Origin: JANMDR01 sp031376425
GTDB taxonomy: Bacteria > Pseudomonadota > Gammaproteobacteria > Burkholderiales > Usitatibacteraceae
NCBI GenBank assembly: GCA_031376425.1
Contig: JANMDR010000050.1
Location: 1-15,668, forward strand
Length of the DNA stretch: 15,668 nucleotides
Direction of reading: 5' to 3'
Shown: positions 7,311-13,981 of the stretch, piece after piece
Layout: each line of letters opens with the position of its first letter
Position numbering within the stretch: the stretch's first letter is position 1
Program-made: the position numbers and the translations under genes
The notes under the pieces: model-generated
Told to the model about the DNA's origin: nothing
What the model saw: the letters and a program-made list of their open reading frames with translations, nothing else
Databases searched by the model: none

Positions 7311-9317
7311 TTGAAGCCATTGGCACTACTAAATAAATTTCGTCAGTATGCAAAATCGTTCAATGCGAATGCGATCATCGCCACTATCGTTTTTGCATTA
7401 TTGGTAACGATGACGGTAACAGGTGTTTTGCGCAGCCTTGATTATCAAGCCTATGACGCTGTTGCCACGTTTGCATCACCAAAAAAATCATCCCTACCGA
7501 TAACGATTGTCGGTATCGACGAGGCTTCGTTTGCGGAGCTAAAGCAACAATGGCCTTGGCCGCGCAGCATGCACGCGGCACTAATCGCCAAGCTCAACGC
7601 CGGTGGTGCGGCCGTGATTGCGATGGATTTGGTATTTGCAGAAGCATCCACACCCAGTGAAGACGCAGCGCTAGCCGGTGCTATCGACAAGTATCGCAAT
7701 GTGGTATTGGCAGCTGATCAGGTATACGTTGAGAATCAATACGGCAAACAATGGGCGCGCGTTGAGCCATTAAAGTTATTCAAAGACGCGGGTGGTATCA
7801 CCGGGCTTGCCGCAATTCCACTGGATAAAGATTTGGTCATGCGTCAAATGCCAGAAGGCCGTGATGTATTTTGGCGCGAAATAGTTGATCTACTCGAAAA
7901 GCGACAGCCCGGCGCAGCGCCCAGTATTAGAAATCAGGAAAACCGCTTAATTGATTTTGTCGGCAGAGACCACACGTTTCCTTACGTGTCCTATCACGAA
8001 GTATTAAATGGCTCGCCAAGATTAGGCGCTGATGCATTCAAAGATCAGATTATCATTGTGGGACGCGACATTAATTCAGCCACTGATGTTGGTGCTGCTC
8101 AAGCTGATGCCTTTGCTACGCCGTTCTCACGCAGTACTACTACGCTCACTCCCGGTGCTGAAGTGCACGCCAATATACTGGAGAGCGCGATTAGCGGCAC
8201 CACGCGCGCCCACGCGTCCCTTGCGGAGCAAATTCAGTTGTTGTTATTGGTGGTAGTTCTAGCAGCCCTTGGTATGTCACGCTGGACACCGGTACGTGGG
8301 CTGTTGGTTACGCTGCTGCTGCTTGCTGCGGTGTCGGGGCTAGTGTGGCTACTGTTTGTGTACGCAAAACTATGGCTGCCGCCAACAGCGGCGATCATCG
8401 CTACGTTGATTATGTTCGTGACTAAAAACGGCTATGCTTTTTTTATTGAACGGGCGCAACAGCTTGCAACGCGGCGCGCATTTGGCCTTTATTTATCGCC
8501 CGATGTGGTGGATCAATTAATGGCTAATCCTGAACGCTTAAAGCTCGGCGGCGAGCGTCGCGAAGTCACCATCATTTTTACCGACTTAGCCGGTTTCACC
8601 GATATTTCCGAGCGCTTGGGTGCCGAGCAGGTTACCAGCCTGCTCAACCAACATTTCACGCGCATGGGGCGCATCATCATGCAACATAACGGCACGCTTA
8701 ATCGATTTATTGGCGATGCCATTATGGCCTTTTGGGGCGCGCCACTTGATGATGCGGAGCAATATGATCATGCTTGCCTTGTGGCCGCCAAAATGCGTGA
8801 TGACATGAAGCTGATGCGCAAAGATTTGCGTGATCAAGGCTTGCCAGAAATCTTTATTCGTATTGGCGTGCATTCGGGCGTAGCCATCATCGGTAATCTA
8901 GGATCTGAAGACCGCTTTGACTACACCGCCATCGGTGATTGCGTAAATCTTGCCTCTCGTTTGGAGGGCGTTAACAAGCTCTACGGCACTGAAATTTTAA
9001 TCAGTAAACAAACCGCATCACGGTTAAAAGATCAATCAAACTTGCGAATAGTTGATCGTATTATTGTCAAAGGCAAAACCGAGCCGGTTGACGTATTTAC
9101 GCTTGAAGATGATCTAGAAATTATTAGCTGGAGCCGCGAAGGCTTCGACGCCTATACCTGCCAGCAATGGGATACCGCCATTGATGCGTGGCGCAAAATT
9201 CTAGTGCGCAGGCCTGACGATGGCGTAGTAGCCATATTGCTTACACGCGTTGAGAAACTGCGGTCGCAATCCCTTGGTCTTGCGTGGAATGGCGCAGTGG
9301 CGTTGGAAAAAATGTAG
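7311..9317 (+). CDS. CHASE2-domain transmembrane class III adenylate/guanylate cyclase
   Basis: This 668-residue inner-membrane cyclase would make cAMP (or cGMP) in response to a periplasmic signal. The TTG start is the first possible one after an in-frame stop at 7287, and no Shine-Dalgarno sequence is visible, so coupling to the gene 30 bases upstream is likely. A first membrane segment lies at about 20-42. The CHASE2 domain (about 43-300) contains IVGIDEASF, WPWPRSMHA and IAMDLVFAEAS. Three membrane segments follow (about 304-378). The catalytic domain (about 415-600) has metal-binding Asp425 (IFTDLAGFT) and Asp469 (FIGDAIMAFWGAP), and transition-state Asn546 and Arg550 (VNLASRLEG). Arg465 occupies the place where most family members have the purine-selecting Lys, and Thr539 takes the partner position, as in other bacterial cyclases of this branch. 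A TPR-like tail (about 605-650) follows. The enzyme looks active, but nucleotide preference is uncertain. Confidence 0.92.
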   Translation: MKPLALLNKFRQYAKSFNANAIIATIVFALLVTMTVTGVLRSLDYQAYDAVATFASPKKSSLPITIVGIDEASFAELKQQWPWPRSMHAALIAKLNAGGAAVIAMDLVFAEASTPSEDAALAGAIDKYRNVVLAADQVYVENQYGKQWARVEPLKLFKDAGGITGLAAIPLDKDLVMRQMPEGRDVFWREIVDLLEKRQPGAAPSIRNQENRLIDFVGRDHTFPYVSYHEVLNGSPRLGADAFKDQIIIVGRDINSATDVGAAQADAFATPFSRSTTTLTPGAEVHANILESAISGTTRAHASLAEQIQLLLLVVVLAALGMSRWTPVRGLLVTLLLLAAVSGLVWLLFVYAKLWLPPTAAIIATLIMFVTKNGYAFFIERAQQLATRRAFGLYLSPDVVDQLMANPERLKLGGERREVTIIFTDLAGFTDISERLGAEQVTSLLNQHFTRMGRIIMQHNGTLNRFIGDAIMAFWGAPLDDAEQYDHACLVAAKMRDDMKLMRKDLRDQGLPEIFIRIGVHSGVAIIGNLGSEDRFDYTAIGDCVNLASRLEGVNKLYGTEILISKQTASRLKDQSNLRIVDRIIVKGKTEPVDVFTLEDDLEIISWSREGFDAYTCQQWDTAIDAWRKILVRRPDDGVVAILLTRVEKLRSQSLGLAWNGAVALEKM

Positions 9318-9325
9318 CGCTACAT
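9312..9325. repeat. 14-base perfect palindrome over the cyclase stop codon
   Basis: ATGTAGCGCTACAT is a perfect palindrome with no loop. It includes the TAG stop of the cyclase gene (9315-9317). It lies 25 bases before the terminator hairpin. It could be a protein-binding site or chance. Confidence 0.4.
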
Positions 9326-9350
9326 CGCCCGCAACACTGACAAAATATGG

Positions 9351-9392
9351 CTGGAGACGCTCTATAATACCGCGTCTCCAGAGATTTTATTT
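9351..9392 (+). terminator. Rho-independent terminator after the cyclase gene
   Basis: CTGGAGACGC (9351-9360) and GCGTCTCCAG (9372-9381) form a perfect 10-base-pair stem with an 11-base loop. ATTTTATTT follows at 9384-9392. It ends the RCC1/FecR/cyclase unit and separates it from the fibronectin-like genes. Confidence 0.85.
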
Positions 9393-9610
9393 GTGCTGCG
9401 ACGTTTATTCTATTCTTGTACCAATCGTGTTGTAACCGCTTTGCGTGCTGCGATGAAATGCCGCTAGTTTCGTAGCCTAGCGCTTCCCGCTAAACGACAC
9501 ACCCTCAAATTACATTGCTGTTACACTAAGCATTAGCGTTAACGCTGTACTCACAGCGCTCGGCTCTACGCCCAAAAAATCTAGCACCCACACTCAAAAA
9601 GGGATAAAAA
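9393..9610. promoter_or_regulatory. Upstream region of the first fibronectin-like gene
   Basis: No gene is seen here. The region is rich in inverted repeats. CGCTAG (9462-9467) and CTAGCG (9477-9482) are separated by nine bases. AGCGTTAACGCT (9535-9546) is a perfect 12-base palindrome. AACGCTGT and ACAGCGCT (9541-9560) form a seven-of-eight stem with a four-base loop. TTGCTGTTACA (9515-9525) is identical to the element at 136-146. TGTTACACT (9519-9527) is an extended -10-like match of moderate quality, and TTACA occurs twice 11 bases apart (9510-9514 and 9521-9525). These features suggest a regulated promoter, but no factor can be named. Confidence 0.4.
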
Positions 9611-11260
9611 ATGAACCGCACACTCTTGCAGTTATCGAACTGCTTTCTATTAGTTTTATTGGTCTTCCTTGGCACCGATGGCTTTGCGCAGGGCACCGCA
9701 CCGCTAGCCGCGCCCAGCGTGCCCCGTACATTGGCTAGCGACATCACTGGGACAACGGCCACGTTAAGCGTGCAACTTGACAACCCACTGCCCACTGAAG
9801 CCAACGTGCGTTTCGTTTATGGAAACAATCCGTCCCTTGATCACGGGATCGAAGTGGGGCGTTTGCTCGTGGCGGCAAAAACCTTGAACGCTAAGGTTTC
9901 TTTCCCCCTCACTGGTTTGAAACCTAAAACGACCTACTGGTTCAAGGCGATTTCCACCAACGGTAATGATGCCAACACTACAAAGATGAGCGCACTAAAT
10001 AACTTTCAAACTGGTCCTGCACAGTCGCCTACGGTGTTTAATAGAGTGTCGTACGCCAATCCAACGGATACCACTGTCGAGTTAAGTGTCGATATTGGTA
10101 ATGCTGAGCCGTCTACTACGTCCGTGACATTTTTTTGGGGTCTCGATGCAAGCTTAGCTGATGGCAAGCCCGTACCCGCTAAAGCCTACGAAAGCACTGC
10201 AAACAGCATGTCTTCGCGCAGTATTTTAACGGAACTAAAACCCTCGACCACGTATTTTTACGGTGCGGTAGCAAACAACCGAAACGGCACGGCCAGGAGT
10301 ACGATTCAGAGCTTTAGAACCAATCCACATAATCCGCCGCAAATAGTGAGTGCCTCTGTAAGCCAAATTACTGAGGCATCCGTATATCTTCACATGAGGG
10401 TTAGCAACACCCCAATCGCCACCCAAGTGCAACTCGTGTACGGCACCGATGCGTCGTTGGCCACCAGTATGCCGGTACGGATGGCTACCCCCGTGGTGGG
10501 GCCCAATGCAACGGGCGCGCAAATTCATGCCCCCGTGAGCGGTTTACAGCCCCAAACGACCTACTACTTTAGGGCGATAGCGTCGAACCCCAATGGCACC
10601 GCAACAAGTAGTATTGGCAGCTTTTTAACGGCTGGCGGCGGTGCGCCGCCAGTGGTGGTGAAACTCGGGCAGTCCAATGTAGGCGCTACCACTGCATTGT
10701 TAAGCGTCACCTACAACAACGCGAATTTACCCGCATCAACATTTTTTGTTTACAGCGCTGATGCAAATTTTGCTGGCGCTACCCAGACGCCCACCGCGTC
10801 GGCGACAGCCTCCGACATTGCATCTTCAATCAATCTGACGATATCAGGGCTAAAACCTGAAACAACCTACTATTACTTGGCGCAAGTGGAAGATGCGAAT
10901 GGCAAAGTTAAAAGCGTCACCCAAAGTTTTAAAACGACAGCCGCCGTGCTGCCCACTCCGCCAACGGTGACGGCATCGTTTAGCGATGTAACCAGTAATT
11001 CCGTTTATTTGCATATGACCGTTAAAAACGTACCCATCGCCACCAATGTGCAATTTTTCTACGGCACCGATGCTTCTTTAGCCACCAATATGCCGGTACA
11101 GATGGGTGTATCCGTGGTAAAGCCAGCTGCTACGGGTTCACAACTGCACGAACCATTGAACGGCTTGAAGCCAAAAACCACCTACTACTTCAAAGCAACA
11201 GCGTCGAACGCCAATGGCACAGCAACAAGCGGCATTGGTAGCTTTACCACCGCTGGCTAA
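9611..11260 (+). CDS. Secreted protein of five fibronectin type III-like domains
   Basis: This 549-residue exported protein starts at an ATG with AAAGGGA six bases upstream. Its signal peptide ends at about residue 26 (GFA/Q). The rest is five fibronectin type III-like domains of about 103 residues (about 33-136, 139-239, 242-342, 345-445, 449-549). Each carries the typical late-strand pattern GLKPKTTYYF, then NxNGT and a closing SF.T strand. Domains alternate between a YGTDAS-type (1, 3, 5) and a FFWG or YSADANF-type (2, 4). Domains 3 and 5 are close copies. No membrane anchor, sorting signal, RTX repeat or catalytic motif is visible. It is a paralogue of the next gene and ends exactly where the linker to another domain begins in that gene. 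A surface or extracellular adhesion or matrix role is only inferred from the domain type. Confidence 0.85.
   Translation: MNRTLLQLSNCFLLVLLVFLGTDGFAQGTAPLAAPSVPRTLASDITGTTATLSVQLDNPLPTEANVRFVYGNNPSLDHGIEVGRLLVAAKTLNAKVSFPLTGLKPKTTYWFKAISTNGNDANTTKMSALNNFQTGPAQSPTVFNRVSYANPTDTTVELSVDIGNAEPSTTSVTFFWGLDASLADGKPVPAKAYESTANSMSSRSILTELKPSTTYFYGAVANNRNGTARSTIQSFRTNPHNPPQIVSASVSQITEASVYLHMRVSNTPIATQVQLVYGTDASLATSMPVRMATPVVGPNATGAQIHAPVSGLQPQTTYYFRAIASNPNGTATSSIGSFLTAGGGAPPVVVKLGQSNVGATTALLSVTYNNANLPASTFFVYSADANFAGATQTPTASATASDIASSINLTISGLKPETTYYYLAQVEDANGKVKSVTQSFKTTAAVLPTPPTVTASFSDVTSNSVYLHMTVKNVPIATNVQFFYGTDASLATNMPVQMGVSVVKPAATGSQLHEPLNGLKPKTTYYFKATASNANGTATSGIGSFTTAG
10439..11080 (+). repeat. 621-base period in the first fibronectin-like gene
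   Basis: The stretch beginning TACGGCACCGATGC at 10439 recurs at 11060, exactly 621 bases (207 codons, two domains) later. Similarity continues through the rest of domains 3 and 5. Confidence 0.7.
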
Positions 11261-11306
11261 GGCTAGTTGCTTTAAATATGCAACACAATATTCGCAGGTA
11301 AAGCCA

Positions 11307-11346
11307 TGAAGATTCCCTAAAATAGGGCATCTTCAGGGTGTTATTT
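11307..11346 (+). terminator. Hairpin after the first fibronectin-like gene
   Basis: TGAAGAT (11307-11313) pairs with ATCTTCA (11329-11335), and inside it CCCTA (11315-11319) pairs with TAGGG (11323-11327), with one mismatch between and a three-base loop. The stem is strong, but the following run (GGGTGTTATTT) is only weakly T-rich, so termination may be partial. Confidence 0.6.
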
Positions 11347-11431
11347 AAATGAAATTGTCGCTAGTTACACGCTAACACCGCCTAAAAATTTCACTCAATC
11401 AGCGCCCAGCATTACATAAAAGGATAATAAA
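11347..11431 (+). promoter_or_regulatory. Short upstream region of the second fibronectin-like gene
   Basis: TTGTCGCTAGTTACAC (11355-11370) resembles the TTGCTGTTACAC element upstream of the first fibronectin-like gene with a small insertion. It also shares CGCTAGTT with 9462-9469. AGGA at 11421-11424 gives a good ribosome binding site seven bases before the ATG. No clear -35/-10 pair was found. Confidence 0.3.
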
Positions 11432-13723
11432 ATGAATCGCACACTCTCGCAAATTTCAAACAGTTTCTTTTTAATTTTCCTCCTACTCATGGGCGGTGAT
11501 GCCATCGCGCAGGGCGCTAAGCCGGTCACGGCACCCACCATTACCCGCGCATGGTCTACCGACATCACCGCCACCACCGCAATTTTAGCCATGACCGTTG
11601 ATAACCCGCTACCGATGGACGCCAACGTGCGCTTCATTTATGGAACAGACGCTGCCTTCATCAATGGGTTAATCGTAGGCAAAGCCATTGCCGGAGCGAA
11701 AACATCAGGGGCACAGTTTTCTGCCCGGCTCACCGGTTTGCAACCCAAAACCACATACTACTTCAGGGCAGTTGCCTCCGTTAACCAAGCGTATGGCACG
11801 GCCACGGGTGACCTTGGTACCTTCGTCACTACTGCTGCTGCGTCACCACCGGTGGTGAATAAGACTTCTCACAGTAACGTAACGGAAACAACCGCAGAAC
11901 TCAACATGGATGTGAGTTACGCTGATACTTCTAATTCGGCGGTGTTTTTTTGGGGCACGAATTCAACCCTAGCCGATGCGGCGCAAATTCCAGCTAAAGC
12001 CTACGCAACATCTGCTGGCGGCATGTCTTCCCGTGGCCTGTTATCAAACCTTAAACCCGCTACCACGTACTATTACGGTGCTGTAGTGACCAGTCCAATC
12101 GGACAAGGGAAAAGTGGCATTCAAAGTTTTAAAACAGGGGGCACGGCACCGGTTATCGCGCCAAACGCGCCACGGGTAGTAAATTTATGGTTTAGCGCAT
12201 TGACTGATAAATCGGTGCAGTTGAGCATGGAAGTGCAGAACTTACCGATCGCCGCCAGTGTGCATTTTAAGTACGGCACCGATCCCTTGCTCACTGCTGC
12301 TAGCACTTTAGGGGTGGGCTACGATAGTGTGGGGCCAAATGCCGCTGGTTCGCAGTCTCACGCGTTGTTATCTGGCTTGCAACCCAAGACTACGTACTAC
12401 TTCAACGCGATAGCCACTAATGTCAATGGTACATCTACCAGTGATATTAAAAGCTTTTTAACCGCTGGCGGTGGTGTGCCGCCGGTACTTTCTAATATCA
12501 CGGCAACCAATATTGCGGACACCACGGCAATGTTAACGATGAATATCAACAATGCTAATTTACCGGGTACGGCCTCGTTTTTGTGGGGCTTAAATCGAGA
12601 CTTTATGCCTGGAACCCAGACTGGCGAGCGCGCGTTTCAAGCCAGCACTACCGGCACCGCTGCAAATGCCCAACTAACGGGGCTTACAGCCAATACCACC
12701 TACTATTACGCAGCACTAGCTGCAACGGCAAATGGCCAAGTAAAAAGCATGACGCAAAGCTTTAAAACCACTGCCGCCGTGGCGCCGACTGCGCCACTCA
12801 TCACCGGCCTATCGGCTAACAGTATTACCGATAAATCTGTAATGTTGTCTATGATTGTGCAGAACATACCAATAGTAACGAAGGTGAATTTCTTGTACGG
12901 CACCGATCCAACTTTAACCACTGGCACCTTAGGTGTGGGTTACGATAACGTGGGGCCAAATGCTTCGGGTTCGCAGTCAAACACCGTGCTATCTGGCTTG
13001 CAACCCAAAACTACCTACTACATCAGGGCGACAGCCAGCAACACGAGTGGTACGGCAACCAGCAATATCAGCAGCTTTAGAACCGCAGGCGGTGCGCCGC
13101 CGGTGTTTACTAAACTGGCGGCTTTAAATGTAACGACAACAGGGGCTGTGTTAAGCGTGGGTTTCACCAACGCTAATTTGCCCGCCAGCGCATTTTTTAC
13201 ATGGAGTGCTGATGCAAACTTTAATGGCGCTATACAAACCAAAATAGAATCGTTACCAGCCTCCGCCACCGGGTTGACTGCGAATGCCCAGTTGACGGGC
13301 CTTAAACCAGACACCACTTACTACTACACGGCCCACGTGGCCGATGCAGATGGCAGCGCAAAAAGTAAGGTTGACAGTTTTAAAACAGCGCCGACGGCAG
13401 CACCCGCAGGCGGCTTAGCAGCGCCGGTATTCACGGCACTTATGCATGTAAATGTGACGGGCACAACGGCGATATTGACCATGGCGTACACCGCCTCAAA
13501 TCAGCCTTCAAACGCAATTTTTACGTGGAGCGCAGATGCAAATTTTACGGGCGCAAGCACTAGCGCCGTTATGCCATCAGCAGCCTCCACCAAAGCCGTC
13601 ACTGCAGGGACGCAAATTGGCGGGCTTAAACTAAATACCATCTACTACTACAGGGCAGAAGCGACATCACCTTTAGGCGTAACAAAAAGTGTGGTGCAAA
13701 GTTTTAAAACAGCGCCGATGTAA
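11432..13723 (+). CDS. Secreted protein of seven fibronectin type III-like domains
   Basis: This 763-residue paralogue of the preceding gene has the same 26-residue signal-peptide length (AIA/Q) and nearly the same first residues (MNRTL.Q.SN.F). It has seven fibronectin type III-like domains starting at about residues 33, 140, 247, 350, 453, 555 and 662, each with the TTYYF/Y pattern and a closing SF.T strand. The domain order is A B A B A B B, where A has YGTD and B has FFWG, FLWG or TWSADANF. Domains 3 and 5 share a nearly repeated stretch at DNA level. The last two B domains look like a recent tandem copy. No anchor, catalytic motif or sorting signal is seen. It has its own ribosome binding site and is preceded and followed by hairpins, so it may be expressed separately from its paralogue. 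The role is unknown, and surface or matrix interaction is inferred from the fold only. Confidence 0.85.
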   Translation: MNRTLSQISNSFFLIFLLLMGGDAIAQGAKPVTAPTITRAWSTDITATTAILAMTVDNPLPMDANVRFIYGTDAAFINGLIVGKAIAGAKTSGAQFSARLTGLQPKTTYYFRAVASVNQAYGTATGDLGTFVTTAAASPPVVNKTSHSNVTETTAELNMDVSYADTSNSAVFFWGTNSTLADAAQIPAKAYATSAGGMSSRGLLSNLKPATTYYYGAVVTSPIGQGKSGIQSFKTGGTAPVIAPNAPRVVNLWFSALTDKSVQLSMEVQNLPIAASVHFKYGTDPLLTAASTLGVGYDSVGPNAAGSQSHALLSGLQPKTTYYFNAIATNVNGTSTSDIKSFLTAGGGVPPVLSNITATNIADTTAMLTMNINNANLPGTASFLWGLNRDFMPGTQTGERAFQASTTGTAANAQLTGLTANTTYYYAALAATANGQVKSMTQSFKTTAAVAPTAPLITGLSANSITDKSVMLSMIVQNIPIVTKVNFLYGTDPTLTTGTLGVGYDNVGPNASGSQSNTVLSGLQPKTTYYIRATASNTSGTATSNISSFRTAGGAPPVFTKLAALNVTTTGAVLSVGFTNANLPASAFFTWSADANFNGAIQTKIESLPASATGLTANAQLTGLKPDTTYYYTAHVADADGSAKSKVDSFKTAPTAAPAGGLAAPVFTALMHVNVTGTTAILTMAYTASNQPSNAIFTWSADANFTGASTSAVMPSAASTKAVTAGTQIGGLKLNTIYYYRAEATSPLGVTKSVVQSFKTAPM
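12301..13021 (+). repeat. 621-base period in the second fibronectin-like gene
   Basis: Bases 12301-12400 and 12922-13021 align without gaps, with about 83 of 100 identical by hand count. The period is 621 bases, the same two-domain unit as in the upstream paralogue. Confidence 0.75.
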
Positions 13724-13763
13724 GAATAAAAATGGTTCGCCCTTTGTAGGTCGGGCGAATCAT
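13724..13763. terminator. Hairpin after the second fibronectin-like gene
   Basis: ATGGTTCGCCC (13732-13742) pairs with GGGCGAATCAT (13753-13763) over 11 positions with one G-T wobble and a ten-base loop. No T run follows on the + strand. AATAAAAA at 13724-13731 would give a T run on the - strand, so as an intrinsic terminator it fits the - strand better. On the + strand it may still stop or stabilise the transcript. Confidence 0.5.
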
Positions 13764-13975
13764 ATTGAAAGTTTGGTTCTGTGGTGAGATGCGATTTGTT
13801 GCGTTCGAAATTGGTGAATTGACGGGATTATTGTAGGTGCGGTAGTTATGTGCGTTTAGGGAGTATCCGAAAAAAATGCATTATGTAATGAGCACTCAAA
13901 CGCGCATTCAATAATGCAAAGTATATTTTTACTGCGGTATTTTTCATCTAAACCAAGCAAGACTTACGAAAGGTA
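13764..13975. promoter_or_regulatory. Upstream region of the phosphoesterase gene with nested inverted repeats
   Basis: No gene is seen. TTGACG at 13819-13824 is a good -35-like hexamer, but no good -10 stands at the right distance. TGCATTAT (13877-13884) and ATAATGCA (13911-13918) form a perfect inverted repeat 26 bases apart. Each arm also pairs locally: CATTA-TG-TAATG (13879-13890) and GCATT-CAAT-AATGC (13904-13917). This could be an operator or a cruciform-forming element. Confidence 0.4.
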
Positions 13976-13981
13976 ATGATT

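Noticed and set aside
9337..9368. Full promoter CTGACA...TATAAT overlapping the terminator
   Set aside because: The spacing is 20 bases, outside the usual 16-18, and the hexamer sits in a stable hairpin loop. It is kept only as a low-interest remark.
13018..13317. Open frame on the - strand in the second fibronectin-like gene
   Set aside because: It is a shadow of the repetitive fibronectin-like coding sequence. The hydrophobic look comes from reversed Thr/Ala/Asn codons.
9611..13723. CRISPR-like or satellite repeat array
   Set aside because: The periodicity is in coding frame, about 103 residues per unit, with substitutions that preserve the fibronectin-like fold.
13819..13848. Sigma-70 promoter from TTGACG before the phosphoesterase
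   Set aside because: At 17-18 base spacing the -10 position reads GTAGTT or TAGTTA, which is a poor match.
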